From: Thuidium tamariscinum
Lineage: Eukaryota; Streptophyta; Bryopsida; Hypnales; Thuidiaceae
Length of the DNA: 64,000 nucleotides
Direction of reading: 5' to 3'
NCBI GenBank assembly: GCA_947034885.2
Contig: OX344751.2
Span: 620,001-684,000, forward strand
Numbering within the stretch: position 1 is the first letter of the stretch; each line of letters opens with the position of its first letter. Below are positions 11,410 to 22,247 of the stretch, piece after piece. The position numbers were made by a program, and so were the translations under genes. The notes beneath the pieces are model-generated. The model was not told the origin of the DNA. It was given only the letters and a program-made list of their open reading frames with translations, and searched no databases.

Positions 11410-12745
11410 CTTTTAGTAAATGGCAAACACCATTGTATTAGAAATGAACATTTAGACCAAAAACATTTGAGCCAGAAGGGGTGAACAATAAAAATAAGTT
11501 ATACTATAGTGAAACTAATACAAATATTTGAATGCAATTCAATGGACACACTCCAAAAATGAATTTTAAGCCTTTAGGTGATTTGAATCAGGTAGTTTTG
11601 ACAATTGCTATTTTTAATTCAAGTAATAGATTTTAGGAAAAAATATGAATTTAGGCACATATAATTGTAAGATCCTATATTACACTAGTTTGAGAAGATG
11701 TGGAGGAAAGTTAACCAATTTTCTACTATGAAAATTGCCAAGATATTAACATTTGAATTGATTGTAATTCTTTTGAGGGCCTTGTGATGTATGAAAACCT
11801 AGGAAGTTGTACTTCATACAATCACATTTGTATAAAATAATTGTCGTAATGGTGTTTCTTTTCTATACCAAATTACCAATGTTCAAAGGCAATTCATAAG
11901 ATGCTTGAAATTTTTTTTAGGCAAACTACAAGTGTATAACATTTTTGGAAAATATATGTCAGTACATAGGAATATAGAATGATTTCAAATAGTAAGTTGT
12001 TAAGAGTTGAATTATATAGAATTGAAAATGCCAATTCCAATGGTAATTATTATCCTGCATCTAATATTTCAATTTTTGTTATAGATTTCGAATATTGAAT
12101 TAAATGAAGAACTTTACAGAATTTATTGTGCATTTGTTGATTAGAAAACTAGGAAATCCCTAACAACCCTTAATCAAAATACCTCTTAACGATCATGACA
12201 AATGCTACTATATGAGTCTAAAAATGTTAATCCCCAAGACTATTCACCTATAGTATAGGTGTTTAAATCATAGAAACTTTTTATAATTAGAGATTTCTAG
12301 TTTGATTATACTATACACACTTATATTATTGGTGCATATGTTATAAACACATTGAAATATTCAATAGTTGTGGGATACCTACTTATATCTATAATCAAGG
12401 CTTACATACTTGCATTTCTATCTTCTCATGCTAGCATTTTAGTAACAAAATCAAATTAAGAAATTCACATTTTAAATTTATTTTGAAAATTTGTAGAGCA
12501 CTTATTTCAAAGCCCAAAACTTATTGGGGTTATGCGTCTCCAATGTATGCATCTCCAATGTTTGTATCTCATTTTTTCGGTGACCAAATTTTTTTAATTG
12601 AACATATGAAAAGAGGATTGTAAGACTGTGCATGTGTTTTGTAAATTTAACACACTCGTGAAGTCGTGATCAAACATTATAATCTGTCATCCATAAGTGA
12701 TAATATTCTATTTTCTTTACCTTCATAACCTCTAATATGCACAGT
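11410..12745 (+). repeat. Dispersed repeat copy (inverted partner at 17085-18125)
   Basis: Matching blocks include ACATTTGAGCC near 11463, the GAATGCAATTCAATG block near 11532, the GAGGGCCTTGTGATG block near 11774 and the CCATAAGTGATAATATT block near 12690. All recur in reverse order and orientation at 17085-18125. About 280 bases around 12410-12690 have no counterpart in the other copy. Confidence 0.65.
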
Positions 12746-13192
12746 TTAAATTTGTATGCTTATAATTTAAAGAAAATTGATGAAGCATATGAAATATTAT
12801 CCTATTCCTAAAAACTAAAAAGGAATATGAAAGTTGCATGTACAAAAATGTATTAATTGAAAGAAACATCTATTTTATGAAATTTAGATATGGACACTTT
12901 CTTCATAAAAATTTGAAATGTCTACATATTACATATTGAGCATTTTATGGAGATGCTTTTTGAAAGATTGAATGAGCATTTTGGATGTTTAAAAAAAACC
13001 CATCAACATGCAAACAAAGGAATATGAATTCTTTTGCATCCATACACATCAATGATAGAAATGAAACACCCCAAGTTTGCAAAATAATACTAAAAAATAA
13101 TAGTAGCCTTTTTATATATAGATGTTTACAAAAGTCATAAGTCCTCCAAAAAATGCTAGCATTGCTAGCCCCCCAAAAGATCATACAACATT

Positions 13193-14590
13193 CTACTTGC
13201 TTTGTTCATCTGTCTTTAGCCTTTTCTTAGCTTCCAAGTCTTTCTTCGCCTCCTTGTAGGCACTATCCAAATTGGATTGAAGAGGAAAATCCCACCATTT
13301 ATTTTTCATGTACTCTTTCTTCAAATTCAGTGCATTGAGCAAATTCATCTTCTTCTTCTCCACTTCCCCGGCCACATCACTTTCCAATGCGAGAGCATGG
13401 GCTAACTTCTTCTTTAGGTCCTCTGCTTCCAACTTCAATGTCTCATGTTGCCTCTCATGATCTTCAGAATCTTGTATATCAACAATACGATCAAGAGGGG
13501 CTTTGTCCTTCATTTTCTGAAGGTCACGTAATTTTGATTGTGCACCTTCAAGAGATCTTTTTTCATTTTCCAAGCAGTCAGCTTCGATGTGACAATCTTC
13601 CTTGAGTTTAGCCAATCGTTCTTCTACAAATTTGTTAGTTGAAGAACTAGAACCTTCACCCCTTGAAACGGAGAAGTTCAGATAGAATGCTTCTAAGTTC
13701 AAGATTTGCTCATGTTGCTTGGACAACTGAATTCGTCCCGATTCAATGAGGGCTTGAAGGGTTGGAACATCATCAGAAGTATCAGTCACTGCCCCTTCCT
13801 CCAAAGTCCTTTTCTCTTCATTTGCTCTATCCAACTCTTCAAGCACACTCTTCAATTGAACTTTATAAAAGTCGTTCAATGGAATATCTTCGTTGGCCTC
13901 CACACTTGCAGCTTCAACAGATCCTTCAATTCTTGGCATCCCTTCCAATGAAGGCAATGTCAACGTGGGGCCCACCTCCACTTCCCCCTCCTCCAAAGGC
14001 TCCAAATTAGCCAATGTCTCACCCACATGTGGCAGTCCAACATCCATCAACTCATCTTCACTACTTTCGTGATCCGACCACACGAACTCATTGTTCGGAA
14101 CTTCATTCTTGATGAAAATCTTTTTCCCTAAACCTTCACGTGGGTTTTGGGAGGGACCCGCCCTAGGAATGTCCTTGGTTGACGGTTTTTGGACAAGCTT
14201 TGCTCCCTTAATGGTGCTCCAATCCACCCTTCGTCGAAGAATAACTTCCACGTACACCATCTCACACAGGAACAAGGGAATTTCATTCCGAGGCACACTT
14301 CGTGTCTTGTACAAGTATCGATATACTTCGATACATCTTTGTACAAATCCATCGTGAGTGCAAGCATGAAGATTTGCCATATTTGACTTCAAGTGGATTT
14401 TGTGTCGATGATAGGGGAAAAGCTTATCGATGTGGCACCATTGTACAAATGCCCTACAAGTGGTCGCGGTCCAAAAGCCTTCGATCCTCTCCCAACCTCC
14501 ATGAGCCACGACATTAGAGTCCACAAGGACGTGTTGTTGTCTTTTTTGCATCTTGCCTTTGGCTTTACGGTTCCTCCGGGTGGTGTCCAT
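13193..14590 (-). CDS. Cargo protein A: CHHCC-domain and coiled-coil protein, about 465 aa
   Basis: I do not recognise a known family. From the Met at 14590 the protein starts with a basic stretch (RRNRKAKGK). A domain shared with proteins B and C follows: WCHIDKLFP, then RHKIH, then NMANL, with the spacing C-H-x9-H-x13-C-x8-C, and later VDWSTIK. Next come an acidic serine patch (VWSDHESSEDE) and long heptad-like coiled coils. The frame extends upstream to an ATG at 14668, but the 26 extra residues are hydrophobic and have no match in B. The basic stretch aligns with the one in B, so I prefer 14590. A TATA-like word lies at 14780-14788 within a GCGACC array. The role is unknown. The conserved Cys/His set suggests zinc binding, and the shared promoter suggests co-expression with the transposase. 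Confidence 0.75.
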   Translation of the reverse strand: MDTTRRNRKAKGKMQKRQQHVLVDSNVVAHGGWERIEGFWTATTCRAFVQWCHIDKLFPYHRHKIHLKSNMANLHACTHDGFVQRCIEVYRYLYKTRSVPRNEIPLFLCEMVYVEVILRRRVDWSTIKGAKLVQKPSTKDIPRAGPSQNPREGLGKKIFIKNEVPNNEFVWSDHESSEDELMDVGLPHVGETLANLEPLEEGEVEVGPTLTLPSLEGMPRIEGSVEAASVEANEDIPLNDFYKVQLKSVLEELDRANEEKRTLEEGAVTDTSDDVPTLQALIESGRIQLSKQHEQILNLEAFYLNFSVSRGEGSSSSTNKFVEERLAKLKEDCHIEADCLENEKRSLEGAQSKLRDLQKMKDKAPLDRIVDIQDSEDHERQHETLKLEAEDLKKKLAHALALESDVAGEVEKKKMNLLNALNLKKEYMKNKWWDFPLQSNLDSAYKEAKKDLEAKKRLKTDEQSK

Positions 14591-14768
14591 TGGATTGAAG
14601 TAGATGGAGGTATTAAAAAATACCAAAATGCGACAATAGCTGCCCCAATAGATGCACGAACCACACAATCACAGTAAAAAAAAACCAAGTACTGGACATG
14701 CAGTCAGCCACGAGAAGCGGGTGACAGAGCAGTGTGCAGCGCTGGAATTGCAAGTGGGCGAATGCGGA

Positions 14769-15050
14769 TGGGGCGACCACTTATAAACCCGATGTCGCCT
14801 GGGGCGCGTGCGTTCCGTGCGAGGGCGACTGCGGGTGGGGCGAGTGCGGGAAGGGCGACTGCACGAGGGCGACCGCGGGTCCTTTGAAGGACCTGTTTTG
14901 CGGTCTGGGCGACCGCGCCTGGGCGAGTGCGCGAAGGGCGACCACGGGAAAGGCGACCACGGGTCCTTCACAGTAGTGGCGACCGCGGGTCCTTTTACGA
15001 GGTCATTTATTTCTGAATTTCCCGCCTTCTGACTTGGGCGACCACAGGTT
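14769..15050 (+). repeat. GCGACC array upstream of gene A
   Basis: About a dozen GGGCGACCGCGGGT-type units, including CG-to-TG/CA variants such as GCGACTGCGGGT and GCGACCACGGGT. On the strand of gene A the units read GGTCGCC towards the gene, as at the other four cargo genes. Confidence 0.85.
14780..14788 (-). promoter_or_regulatory. TATA-like box of gene A
   Basis: The gene strand reads GGCGACATCGGGTTTATAAG followed by TGGTCGCCCC, so the TATA-like word sits between two array units. The same positions in the kinase and B promoters read GGGTACTTAAGCAGTC. Confidence 0.6.
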
Positions 15051-15904
15051 GTTCACCAAGGAAATCTGAATTTTGGATTTCGCCCTCTGAAAAATAGTTG
15101 TAGAAATGAAAAGGAAGCCGATGTGAACTAAAAAAAGGATTCATGGGAAGAAATGGTGTGTAAAAGAACAAGGAAATGCCCATTTTTTCAAAAAATAAAA
15201 GTTTATAAAAATAAAAAGGGAAATCATATTAACTAAAGAATGCTCATTTGGAGAAAATTCCATGAGAAAATAAATATAAAAATAACACAATCAATGAAAG
15301 GCTTGAAAGAAAAATGCATTGTAGGAATGAAAAGAAAAATCTCAGTATCAATAAAAAAAAATCATGAATTCAACTACAATAGTGCAGTAATGACCTGAAG
15401 TATGTCAAAGCTAAATGCTCAATAATGTAATTGAATGCCTATATAAGTTAAAATGCAATGGTATACATTTCCACCAATATTTGGTGTGTAATTTTTGAGC
15501 ATAGGAAGCTGAGATTCATTTTATATAGATTAATAATGATGTCCAAAGTTGTACACCATCTAATTTGGTGGGAAAAATATCTAACTAAAGAAATTGTTGC
15601 AAAAGTATTCTATATAAAAATAACTACCAAGTGGACTACTAAGTATTATTCAACCTTCTTTTTTGGATCCATATTGCTTACATAAAAAAATATAGAAGCA
15701 TGTCTATTCTTTATTGTTTTTTTATTTAAGTTGAAGGTGACATTTGAGAGCCATTATAAATACAAAATCACATCATTTCTTTGTTTTCCTTACGACCCCC
15801 AATCAACATCCAAGAGCATAATAAAACATGAATTTCTTTTTTGGGTTTTAGAATATGATGATTATGGTGTGAAAGACCCTGAATCCAAAAGCACATTAGC
15901 CTTG

Positions 15905-16340
15905 TTTTTGTGGGAGGTTTCTATTGGGAACCTCATTTAATTCTAAGACATATTTTTTTATTGTTTTAGAAAGTTTCCCATCATAACTTCATTAAATTCA
16001 AAAGAGCATTTTCTTTTAAGAGGTTCACATCAGAAATCTCATTTAATTATAAAACTAATATCTTAATTATTTAGTAAGGGTTTTCATTAGGAACCTTATT
16101 TAATTCAAAAACATATTTACCTTGAACCCCTTTTTTTAAAGGGTTCCCACTGAGAACTTCATTGCACTCAAAAACACATTTTTTTGGATGTGGTTCCCAT
16201 TGGAAACCTCATTTATTTCAAAAACACAATTCCCTCTTTTTTTGGCGTGGTTTACATTGCAAACCTCATTTCATAAAAAAAAACAATTTCCCTCTTTTTC
16301 AAAAGAGGTTTGCATTGGGAACCTCATTCAATCCAATAAT
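15905..16340 (+). repeat. Degenerate 60-66 bp tandem repeat
   Basis: About seven copies of a unit resembling GGTTCCCATTGGGAACCTCA followed by TTTAATTCAAAAACACATTT. Copies start near 15905, 15965, 16020, 16080, 16140, 16190, 16250 and 16305. The words GGTTCCCATTGG and AACCTCATT mark each copy. Confidence 0.75.
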
Positions 16341-17084
16341 TTGTTTTATTTTATAAAAAATTTGGTTCTTGTTGTGCATAAACTCATATGCATTAAATTC
16401 TGTGATGCCTTATTTGGAATACTCATTCAAAAGATGTTAAGTGATATAACCTCACCTTTGGAATTCTCGGAAAAAAATTAAATTTTTAAGCTATTAGTAG
16501 TTGAGGTTAGGGGTCAACTTTAAATCAACCTCTACTTAAATAACTATTTAGAGAGAACAAAACATTATTTTCTTTAGGGTGAAATCGTAGATCAAATATT
16601 GAAAGATTCCTTAGTTATTGGTCACAGGATTGATGATATCATCATTTGGAACATGAAGGGGGGGGATTTTAGTGCTCAATTTCCTTTTCTATCTAGCCTT
16701 TCGGCCCTTTTCAAGCTTGGCCGCTTTGTATATTGGATTCATCTTAATGCAATAGTTCTTCCATTTTTTCAAATACATATTTAATTTAATTTTTTGCAAA
16801 TTCATTTAAAAAATAAAGTATTACAAAATCTAAATTCAAAGTGGAAAAATTTTAGGATCTAAATATTCTAAAACGTAGGTATTGTATATGGTATTATTGT
16901 CCAACAATATGTTATAATCTTATTAAAATATCAAGGATTATTTTGAGTTTTCTTCTATTCTAATCCTTGCCTTTATCCTTTACAAATTAATATCAATCCT
17001 CTTTAGTTTTTTGAGATAGGACAAGTTCTTATACACTTTAACAATTCCTTAAAATTATAAGCGTACAAGTTCTAACTAGGTAAA

Positions 17085-18125
17085 TGCAGAGATTATCAAG
17101 GTAAAGAAAATATAATATTATCACTTATGGAATTATGGATCAAGAGAGTATAAATAGGTATGCCACAACTATAGAATATTTCAACGTGTTTATAACATAT
17201 ACCCTATAATATAAGTGTGTATAACATAAGTGTACTAGAAATCTCTTTTCTATGATCCAGACACGTATATTATAAGTGAATCGTCTTCTAGTCTTAGGGA
17301 CTCACATTCTTAGGCTCATATAGTAGCATCCGTCACGAGTTTTAAGAGGGATTTGGGATGCAATAGATCTCCCATTTGTTCAAAAAATAAAAAATAAAAA
17401 ATTGTACAATGGTTTGTAAAGTTCTTCATTTAATTCAATATTCAAAATTTATTACAATAATTAAAATATAATGTGTAGGATAATTCTTTGAAATTTGAAC
17501 CATTGAAATTAGCATTTTCAATTCTAGAATTGAACTACTAACAACTTAGTCTTTGAAATCATTCAATATTCCTATCTACTTGCTATGTTTTCCCAAAATG
17601 TTATACACTTCCAAATGGTTAAAAAGTTCTCAAGTATATTATCAATTGCCTCTAAACATTGGTATAAATAAGCACCACCATTTACGGCAATTGTTTTATA
17701 TAAATGTGATTGTATGAAGGGCAACTTCCAGATTTTCTTACATGTCACGGCCCTCAAAAGAATTTCAACCAATTCAAATGTTAATAGCAAGGTAATTCTC
17801 ATGGTAGAAAAATTTGAAATTTCCTCCACCACTTTTCAAACTAGCATAATATAGGATACTACAACTATATGTGCCTCAATTCATTTTTTTCCTCAAAATC
17901 TACTACTTGTATTCAAAAGAGCAATTATGGATAAAACAAAATTCAAATCACTTAGAGGTTTAAAATTCATAGTTGGAGAATGTTCATTGAATTGCATTCA
18001 AAGATTTGCATTAGTTTGGCAAAGGTATAACCTCTTCTAATTCTTCACTCCATTTGGCTCAAATGCTTTGTTCTATTAAATGTTAGATTTTAGTACAATG
18101 AGATTTTTCATTTACTAAAAAACTA
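17085..18125 (-). repeat. Dispersed repeat copy, inverted relative to 11410-12745
   Basis: This is a reverse-oriented counterpart of the repeat at 11410-12745, for example TTGGCTCAAATGC near 18052 and CACGGCCCTCAAAAGAATT near 17746. The two copies flank gene A and its array. Confidence 0.65.
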
Positions 18126-18177
18126 GGATACAATACATTAAACTATTCCCTAATGACAAATTTTTAGTTGTCATGTA

Positions 18178-18330
18178 AAGCGACCGCCTTTAGAGCGACC
18201 ACACTTCACAATTTATTTATTTATTTTGAACCAAAGGGGCAAGCCCTCTGCATGAAGAAGCTTAACAAAATTTGCAAACCCTGAAAGTAAGGCGACCGCG
18301 GGTAAGGGGCGACCGCGCCTCAAGGGCGAT
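18178..18330 (+). repeat. Small outlying group of GCGACC units
   Basis: About five units (for example GGCGACCGCGGGTAAGGGGC near 18292). They face the opposite way from the main kinase-gene array and are separated from it by about 400 bases of non-array sequence. Confidence 0.65.
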
Positions 18331-18385
18331 CGCCAGTGCCACAAGTTGCGTCAGAACACACTACCATTCCAAGCTCGATCGCCCC

Positions 18386-18725
18386 TTAAGAGAATATTCT
18401 ATTTACTAAATAGGTTTCATCCAGTGTCCCGCAATGCTCTATCAGCAGGGTTGAAGTTCGAGTTTCAACGAGACATTTCTCGATTTTATCCATCTTCAGA
18501 AGTTTTTTGTTGTAGACATCATAAACTCGATTGAAAACATGATGAGCACTTTTCACTTGCAGCTCCGACGACACGGGATTATCTCGACACTTGGCAGTGC
18601 ACAGCACAATTGCCTTCCCGAGCAAAACTTCCACCACATTCTCATTCTCAACTCCCTTGATACTGCCTTGCGATATAAACACCTCCTTCCCGGCCTTGCG
18701 TGGAGGAAGCTCTTTCTTCAGAGTA
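18386..18725 (-). other. Open segment between two arrays, possible captured gene fragment
   Basis: An open minus-strand frame of roughly 110 residues, excluding the array-coded part, contains EVLLGKAIVLCTAKCRDNP and KSAHHVFNRVYDVYNKKLL. It has balanced composition, unlike the surrounding AT-rich and GC-rich DNA. I do not recognise the protein, and there is no clear start. It could be a fragment of a host gene picked up by the transposon, or chance. Confidence 0.25.
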
Positions 18726-18730
18726 AGGGA

Positions 18731-19016
18731 GCTCCTCAAACGCGGTCGCCCCCCAACCGCGGTCGCCCCCCAACCGCGGTCGCCCCCCAACCGCGGTCGC
18801 CCCTCAACCGCGGTCGCCCCCCATCCGCGGTCGCCCCCCAGCCGCTGTCGCCCCCCAGCCGCTGTCGCCCCCTAGCCGCGGTCACCCCCAGCCGCGGTCG
18901 CCCTCCAGTCGCGGTCGCCCCTAGTCGCGGTCGCCCTACTCGCGGTCGCCCTACGCACCCGAGGTCGCCTACCCGCGGTCGCGTCTGGATCCGCACGCGC
19001 CTGGGGCGACTTCGGG
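18731..19016 (-). repeat. GGTCGC array upstream of kinase gene, with 17-bp regular units
   Basis: The left part consists of about ten nearly identical units CCGCGGTCGCCCCCCAA at a regular 17-base period (18740-18900). It is followed by looser units. On the kinase strand the units read GGTCGCC towards the gene. Long open frames on both strands here are by-products of the repeat. Confidence 0.9.
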
Positions 19017-19116
19017 TACTTAAGCAGTCTCCGGGACCGCATTCGCCATCTTGCCTCGGCCTTGCGCATTGTCTTTCACCCGCCTTGGAGTGGCTGAATG
19101 CATGCCCGTGGGCCGG
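19017..19116 (+). promoter_or_regulatory. Core promoter and leader module of the kinase gene
   Basis: A TATA-like TACTTAAG at 19017-19024 follows GGGCGACTTCGGG. Downstream lie TTGCGCATTG (about 19061), TTCACCC (about 19074) and GTGGCTGAATGCATGCCCGT (about 19090). These words recur in the same order before gene B (25574-25664), and the last two recur in part before gene A. The alternative TATA at 19161 (TATAAAAT) lies only 44 bases before the start codon. Confidence 0.6.
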
Positions 19117-19204
19117 GGTCCTTTATTCGATTTTGGGGGGATTTTTTTGTCATTTTGATCTATAAAATTCCTCAAAGCTACGGTGAAGCTTTCGATTACA
19201 GCCA

Positions 19205-20860
19205 ATGTCCAACCCAATAGAAGATGGCGACGTGAGGCACAAAGGTGTTTTGGATACTCATCCAATATTTTCAGAAATGCCTAATCCCACAGAGGGTACC
19301 AGTACCTTGAGGCGAAAATCCCTTTGGGATTTGGATGATCCACAACACTTTCTAGAGCCTATATTTACAAGCGAAACAACAGGGAATGAAGCTCGATTGA
19401 AGAAAAAGAAGTCCAGGTCTGCTCATGATAAGGATCCAACATATCCTCCTTCAAGTTATACGAAGTATGCATACGAGGTGTGCCTTCAATGGTACGCTGG
19501 CAAAAGTGTACAATTTTTGGAGGCAAACTATTTGAGGGATGCTGGAACAGGCACGGAGAAGCTGACGGGGGATTTGGAGGCCCGAATCTTAAGCAAGTGT
19601 TATGAATCAGAGGACTTCAAAGACGTGGACTTAACGTACAATTCCAGATTTTGTAATTGGATGACTGATACTATTCAGGCAGTAACTTTTAATACCAAGA
19701 AATTGATGATAGAGTTCCGTGCACCAACCACAGGACGAGTGGAAGATGAAGAGGCAAAGGAATTCCGTGCGAAGATGGAGTGGTGGCATACTACGTCCAA
19801 GAGATTGTCAAAGTTTGGATCGAGGGGTTTCAAGTGGAAAAATGACGCTGTGAAGGCTGCATTTGCAAGAGATGGTGGAGTGAGTATCATATGGATTCCA
19901 CCCACGGCAAAGGTTAAGGCCCTCGGTGGTTTTTCTCGTGAAGGTGGCCACGGAAAGGTGCGAAAGGTTCGAATAACAGGTCTAGATACCATTCCACCAA
20001 ATATTGCTCTTGCGGGGAAAATGCCAAAAACGAAGGACTTGCATGATCAACGGGTGGAGTGGTCCGTAGAGGCCTTGGCATGCCCTTTAAATCATGCAGG
20101 CTTAATTAAGTTTTTTGCCTTAAACTCAATTACCATGGAAGCGTATACATTGTGGTGGAATGGAGGTCATTTGGGTGACTTACTGAATGTGGATAAGCTG
20201 GTGTCACGAACTACTGAATGGCACGAAGTGCATCGAATCAGAAAACTTCCTGAAGAGAAACAAAAGGAAGTTAGCCTTTTTCGAAGGCATAAGGCAAAGT
20301 TGGCATGGACCTTGGTGTATGTGACTCACCTCATGCACCAATCATCAGTGCTACACAACGATTTATCTCCGAGAAATGTATTGTTGCACTATCCTGATTA
20401 TTCAAATGAAATAATCAACATTGGGATTTGTGATTTTGGAATTACAAGCCGTGTAAACGAAAAAGCCCCATCGCATTATGGATATCCTACCAAGGAAGAG
20501 ACACGAAAGCAACAAGAGGGACGATGGTGGGTGGCTCCAGAGTTGTTTTATACATTTGGACCACCTAATTCGGATACAAGCATACCAATTATGCAATCGA
20601 GGCATAAATATACAAAGCAGTCAGACTCGTATTCTATTGGAAAGCTGGTGGAAGCTATGAAGATTGGGGATATGTATCCTTTTGACAAAGAGACATTCAC
20701 AACGATGGATGCATGTAGGTATTTTGCTATGAAGGTGGGCCAACTCAAAAATGAAGATCTGAAGGAGAGACCAACATGTACAGAGGTGGTGAATTTGGTC
20801 CTGGGGCCTCCATGGTATATGAAGCCTCCAACATTTGTATTGCGCGATTCCCCCCTGTAG
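19205..20860 (+). CDS. Cargo protein kinase-like protein, 551 aa
   Basis: This is a predicted Ser/Thr-type protein kinase carried by the transposon. All main catalytic elements are visible: a glycine-rich loop (GGHGKV, 247-252), a candidate ATP-binding lysine in ALAGK (K272), the catalytic loop HNDLSPRN (H384, D386, N391), DFG at 410-412, APE at 444-446, the F-helix aspartate in SDSYSIG (D474) and the late arginine in ERPT (R522). The loop is HND rather than HRD, and DLSPRN replaces the usual DLKPEN, so it is a divergent non-RD kinase. The first 240 residues are of no known family and contain a lysine-rich stretch (RLKKKKSR) that may be a nuclear signal. The frame is intact, and a shared-type promoter module lies 100-190 bases upstream. 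Its substrate is unknown. Cargo partners or the transposase are possibilities only. Confidence 0.85.
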   Translation: MSNPIEDGDVRHKGVLDTHPIFSEMPNPTEGTSTLRRKSLWDLDDPQHFLEPIFTSETTGNEARLKKKKSRSAHDKDPTYPPSSYTKYAYEVCLQWYAGKSVQFLEANYLRDAGTGTEKLTGDLEARILSKCYESEDFKDVDLTYNSRFCNWMTDTIQAVTFNTKKLMIEFRAPTTGRVEDEEAKEFRAKMEWWHTTSKRLSKFGSRGFKWKNDAVKAAFARDGGVSIIWIPPTAKVKALGGFSREGGHGKVRKVRITGLDTIPPNIALAGKMPKTKDLHDQRVEWSVEALACPLNHAGLIKFFALNSITMEAYTLWWNGGHLGDLLNVDKLVSRTTEWHEVHRIRKLPEEKQKEVSLFRRHKAKLAWTLVYVTHLMHQSSVLHNDLSPRNVLLHYPDYSNEIINIGICDFGITSRVNEKAPSHYGYPTKEETRKQQEGRWWVAPELFYTFGPPNSDTSIPIMQSRHKYTKQSDSYSIGKLVEAMKIGDMYPFDKETFTTMDACRYFAMKVGQLKNEDLKERPTCTEVVNLVLGPPWYMKPPTFVLRDSPL

Positions 20861-21154
20861 TGATGAATGCATTAGTTGAAGGCAAATTGTTGAGCTATTA
20901 GAAGAAATTGTTGGCAACAATGTGAGCCTATCATTTTGTATTACTATACACGAATATATAAATTTTTCTTTGGCAAAACAAAGTGTACATACCATTGCCT
21001 TCCATGCATTGTATTTTAAAAGTTAAAATATAATTTATCTTGGAGTCAAATTTGTCTTCACTGTGAGTTGAAATGTCATATGACATGTTTGTATCAAGTC
21101 CATAAGATCACCTTTTTGGGGAGTATGGGGAAATAATATATTACGCAGGCTTTA

Positions 21155-22247
21155 TGGGTGATTGCATGAAACACTTGTACTGCTGTGTTGCATCATGTTT
21201 TGTGGTGACTAGTTTTTTAGCCATAACTTATGTTTTTTAGCTCCAAATGATTCAAATTTTTAAAAATGGGTACTCATAACTATTATACATCATTTAGAAT
21301 TTTTGAAGATTTAAAAAAAATATTTTACTATTTTTAAATAGCCCCCAATTTTTTGTCACATATTCCAATTTAGGGGTTTTTAGTACTATTTAGAACCCCA
21401 AAAAAAGAATTTTGAGCTGAAATTTTGAGAGAATGTTTTTTTAGTAGAATTATAGCTTACCTCCAAAGGAATTATAAAAATAGTCATTTTTTGGATGTAT
21501 AGAAGTCCACAAAGAGACCTTCTTTCTACTTGCTTTTTGAAACATATTAAACATTTTTTTGGTGATTTTCTTGGTCAAGCCTTATCACCAAAAAATCTTC
21601 TCAAATGGCCAATTTTTATTTTTATTTTCAAAAATGTTTTTTATTTTTTATTAATTAGAACATTGAAGTATGTATTTTCTTCACCGGAATTCTATGTGTT
21701 CTATGTCCAAAATCCTAGTGAAGAAAAATACAACTTCAACATTTTAATTTGTAAAAAATAGAAAAAACAAATTTAATGAAATCTAAAAATTGGCCATTTG
21801 AGAAGACTTTTTGGTGATAAGGCTTGACCAAGAAAATCACCAAAAAAATGTTTAATATGTTTCAAAAAGCAAGTAGAAAGAAGGTCTCTTTGTGGACTTC
21901 TATACATCCAAAAAATGACTATTTTTATAATTCCTTTGGAGATAAGCTACAAGTCTACTAATAGAATATCCACTCAAATATTCAACTCAAAATTCGGTTT
22001 TCTGGGTTCTAAATAGTACTAAAAACCCCACAATGTCAAAGTGTGACAAATTAACAAAATTGAATTTTAAATATCAAATGTTTTTTTTTAATTTGTAAGA
22101 AATAAGAATAATAATTTGAGTCAAGATATCGAGGAAGTGTTTTTTTATTTTGGACACTTAGTTTTTTATTCAAAAGTTAGAGCCATCTTAAAGCGGTCAA
22201 CCCAAAAAAACGCAACAAATAGTACAAGTGTTTCGTGCATTCACCCT
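21155..22247. mobile_element. Long inverted-repeat (foldback) element nested in the hAT
   Basis: The outer ends TGGGTGATTGCATGAAACAC and, read inward from the right, AGGGTGAATGCACGAAACAC begin arms of roughly 500 bases. The arms are especially similar at 21440-21618 versus 21782-21958. The single-stranded loop would be about 160 bases. A TA dinucleotide flanks both ends (21153-21154 and 22248-22249), consistent with but not proof of a Tc1/mariner-type duplication. No transposase frame is visible, so it is non-autonomous. Confidence 0.75.

Larger units (their letters stand above)
9261..13192. other. AT-rich spacer with tandem repeats and a transposable-element copy
   Basis: No gene seen. It holds a four-copy tandem repeat (9717-10375) and a roughly 1.3-kb repeat copy (about 11410-12745) that recurs inverted at 17085-18125. 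A short frame at 12945-13184 is of low complexity and unsupported. Confidence 0.6.
15051..18177. other. AT-rich spacer with tandem repeat and inverted repeat copy
   Basis: No gene seen. It contains an approximately 60-66-bp tandem repeat at 15905-16340 and the inverted copy (17085-18125) of the repeat at 11410-12745. Confidence 0.6.

Noticed and set aside
14669-15032. Frames of 74-100 residues upstream of gene A
   Set aside because: They arise from the GCGACC array and have no independent support.
18539-19165. A 208-residue plus-strand frame and opposite-strand frames upstream of the kinase
   Set aside because: Most of the length is array sequence (repeating RGRP/PRSP). The remainder has no homolog I recognise and is better explained as promoter DNA.
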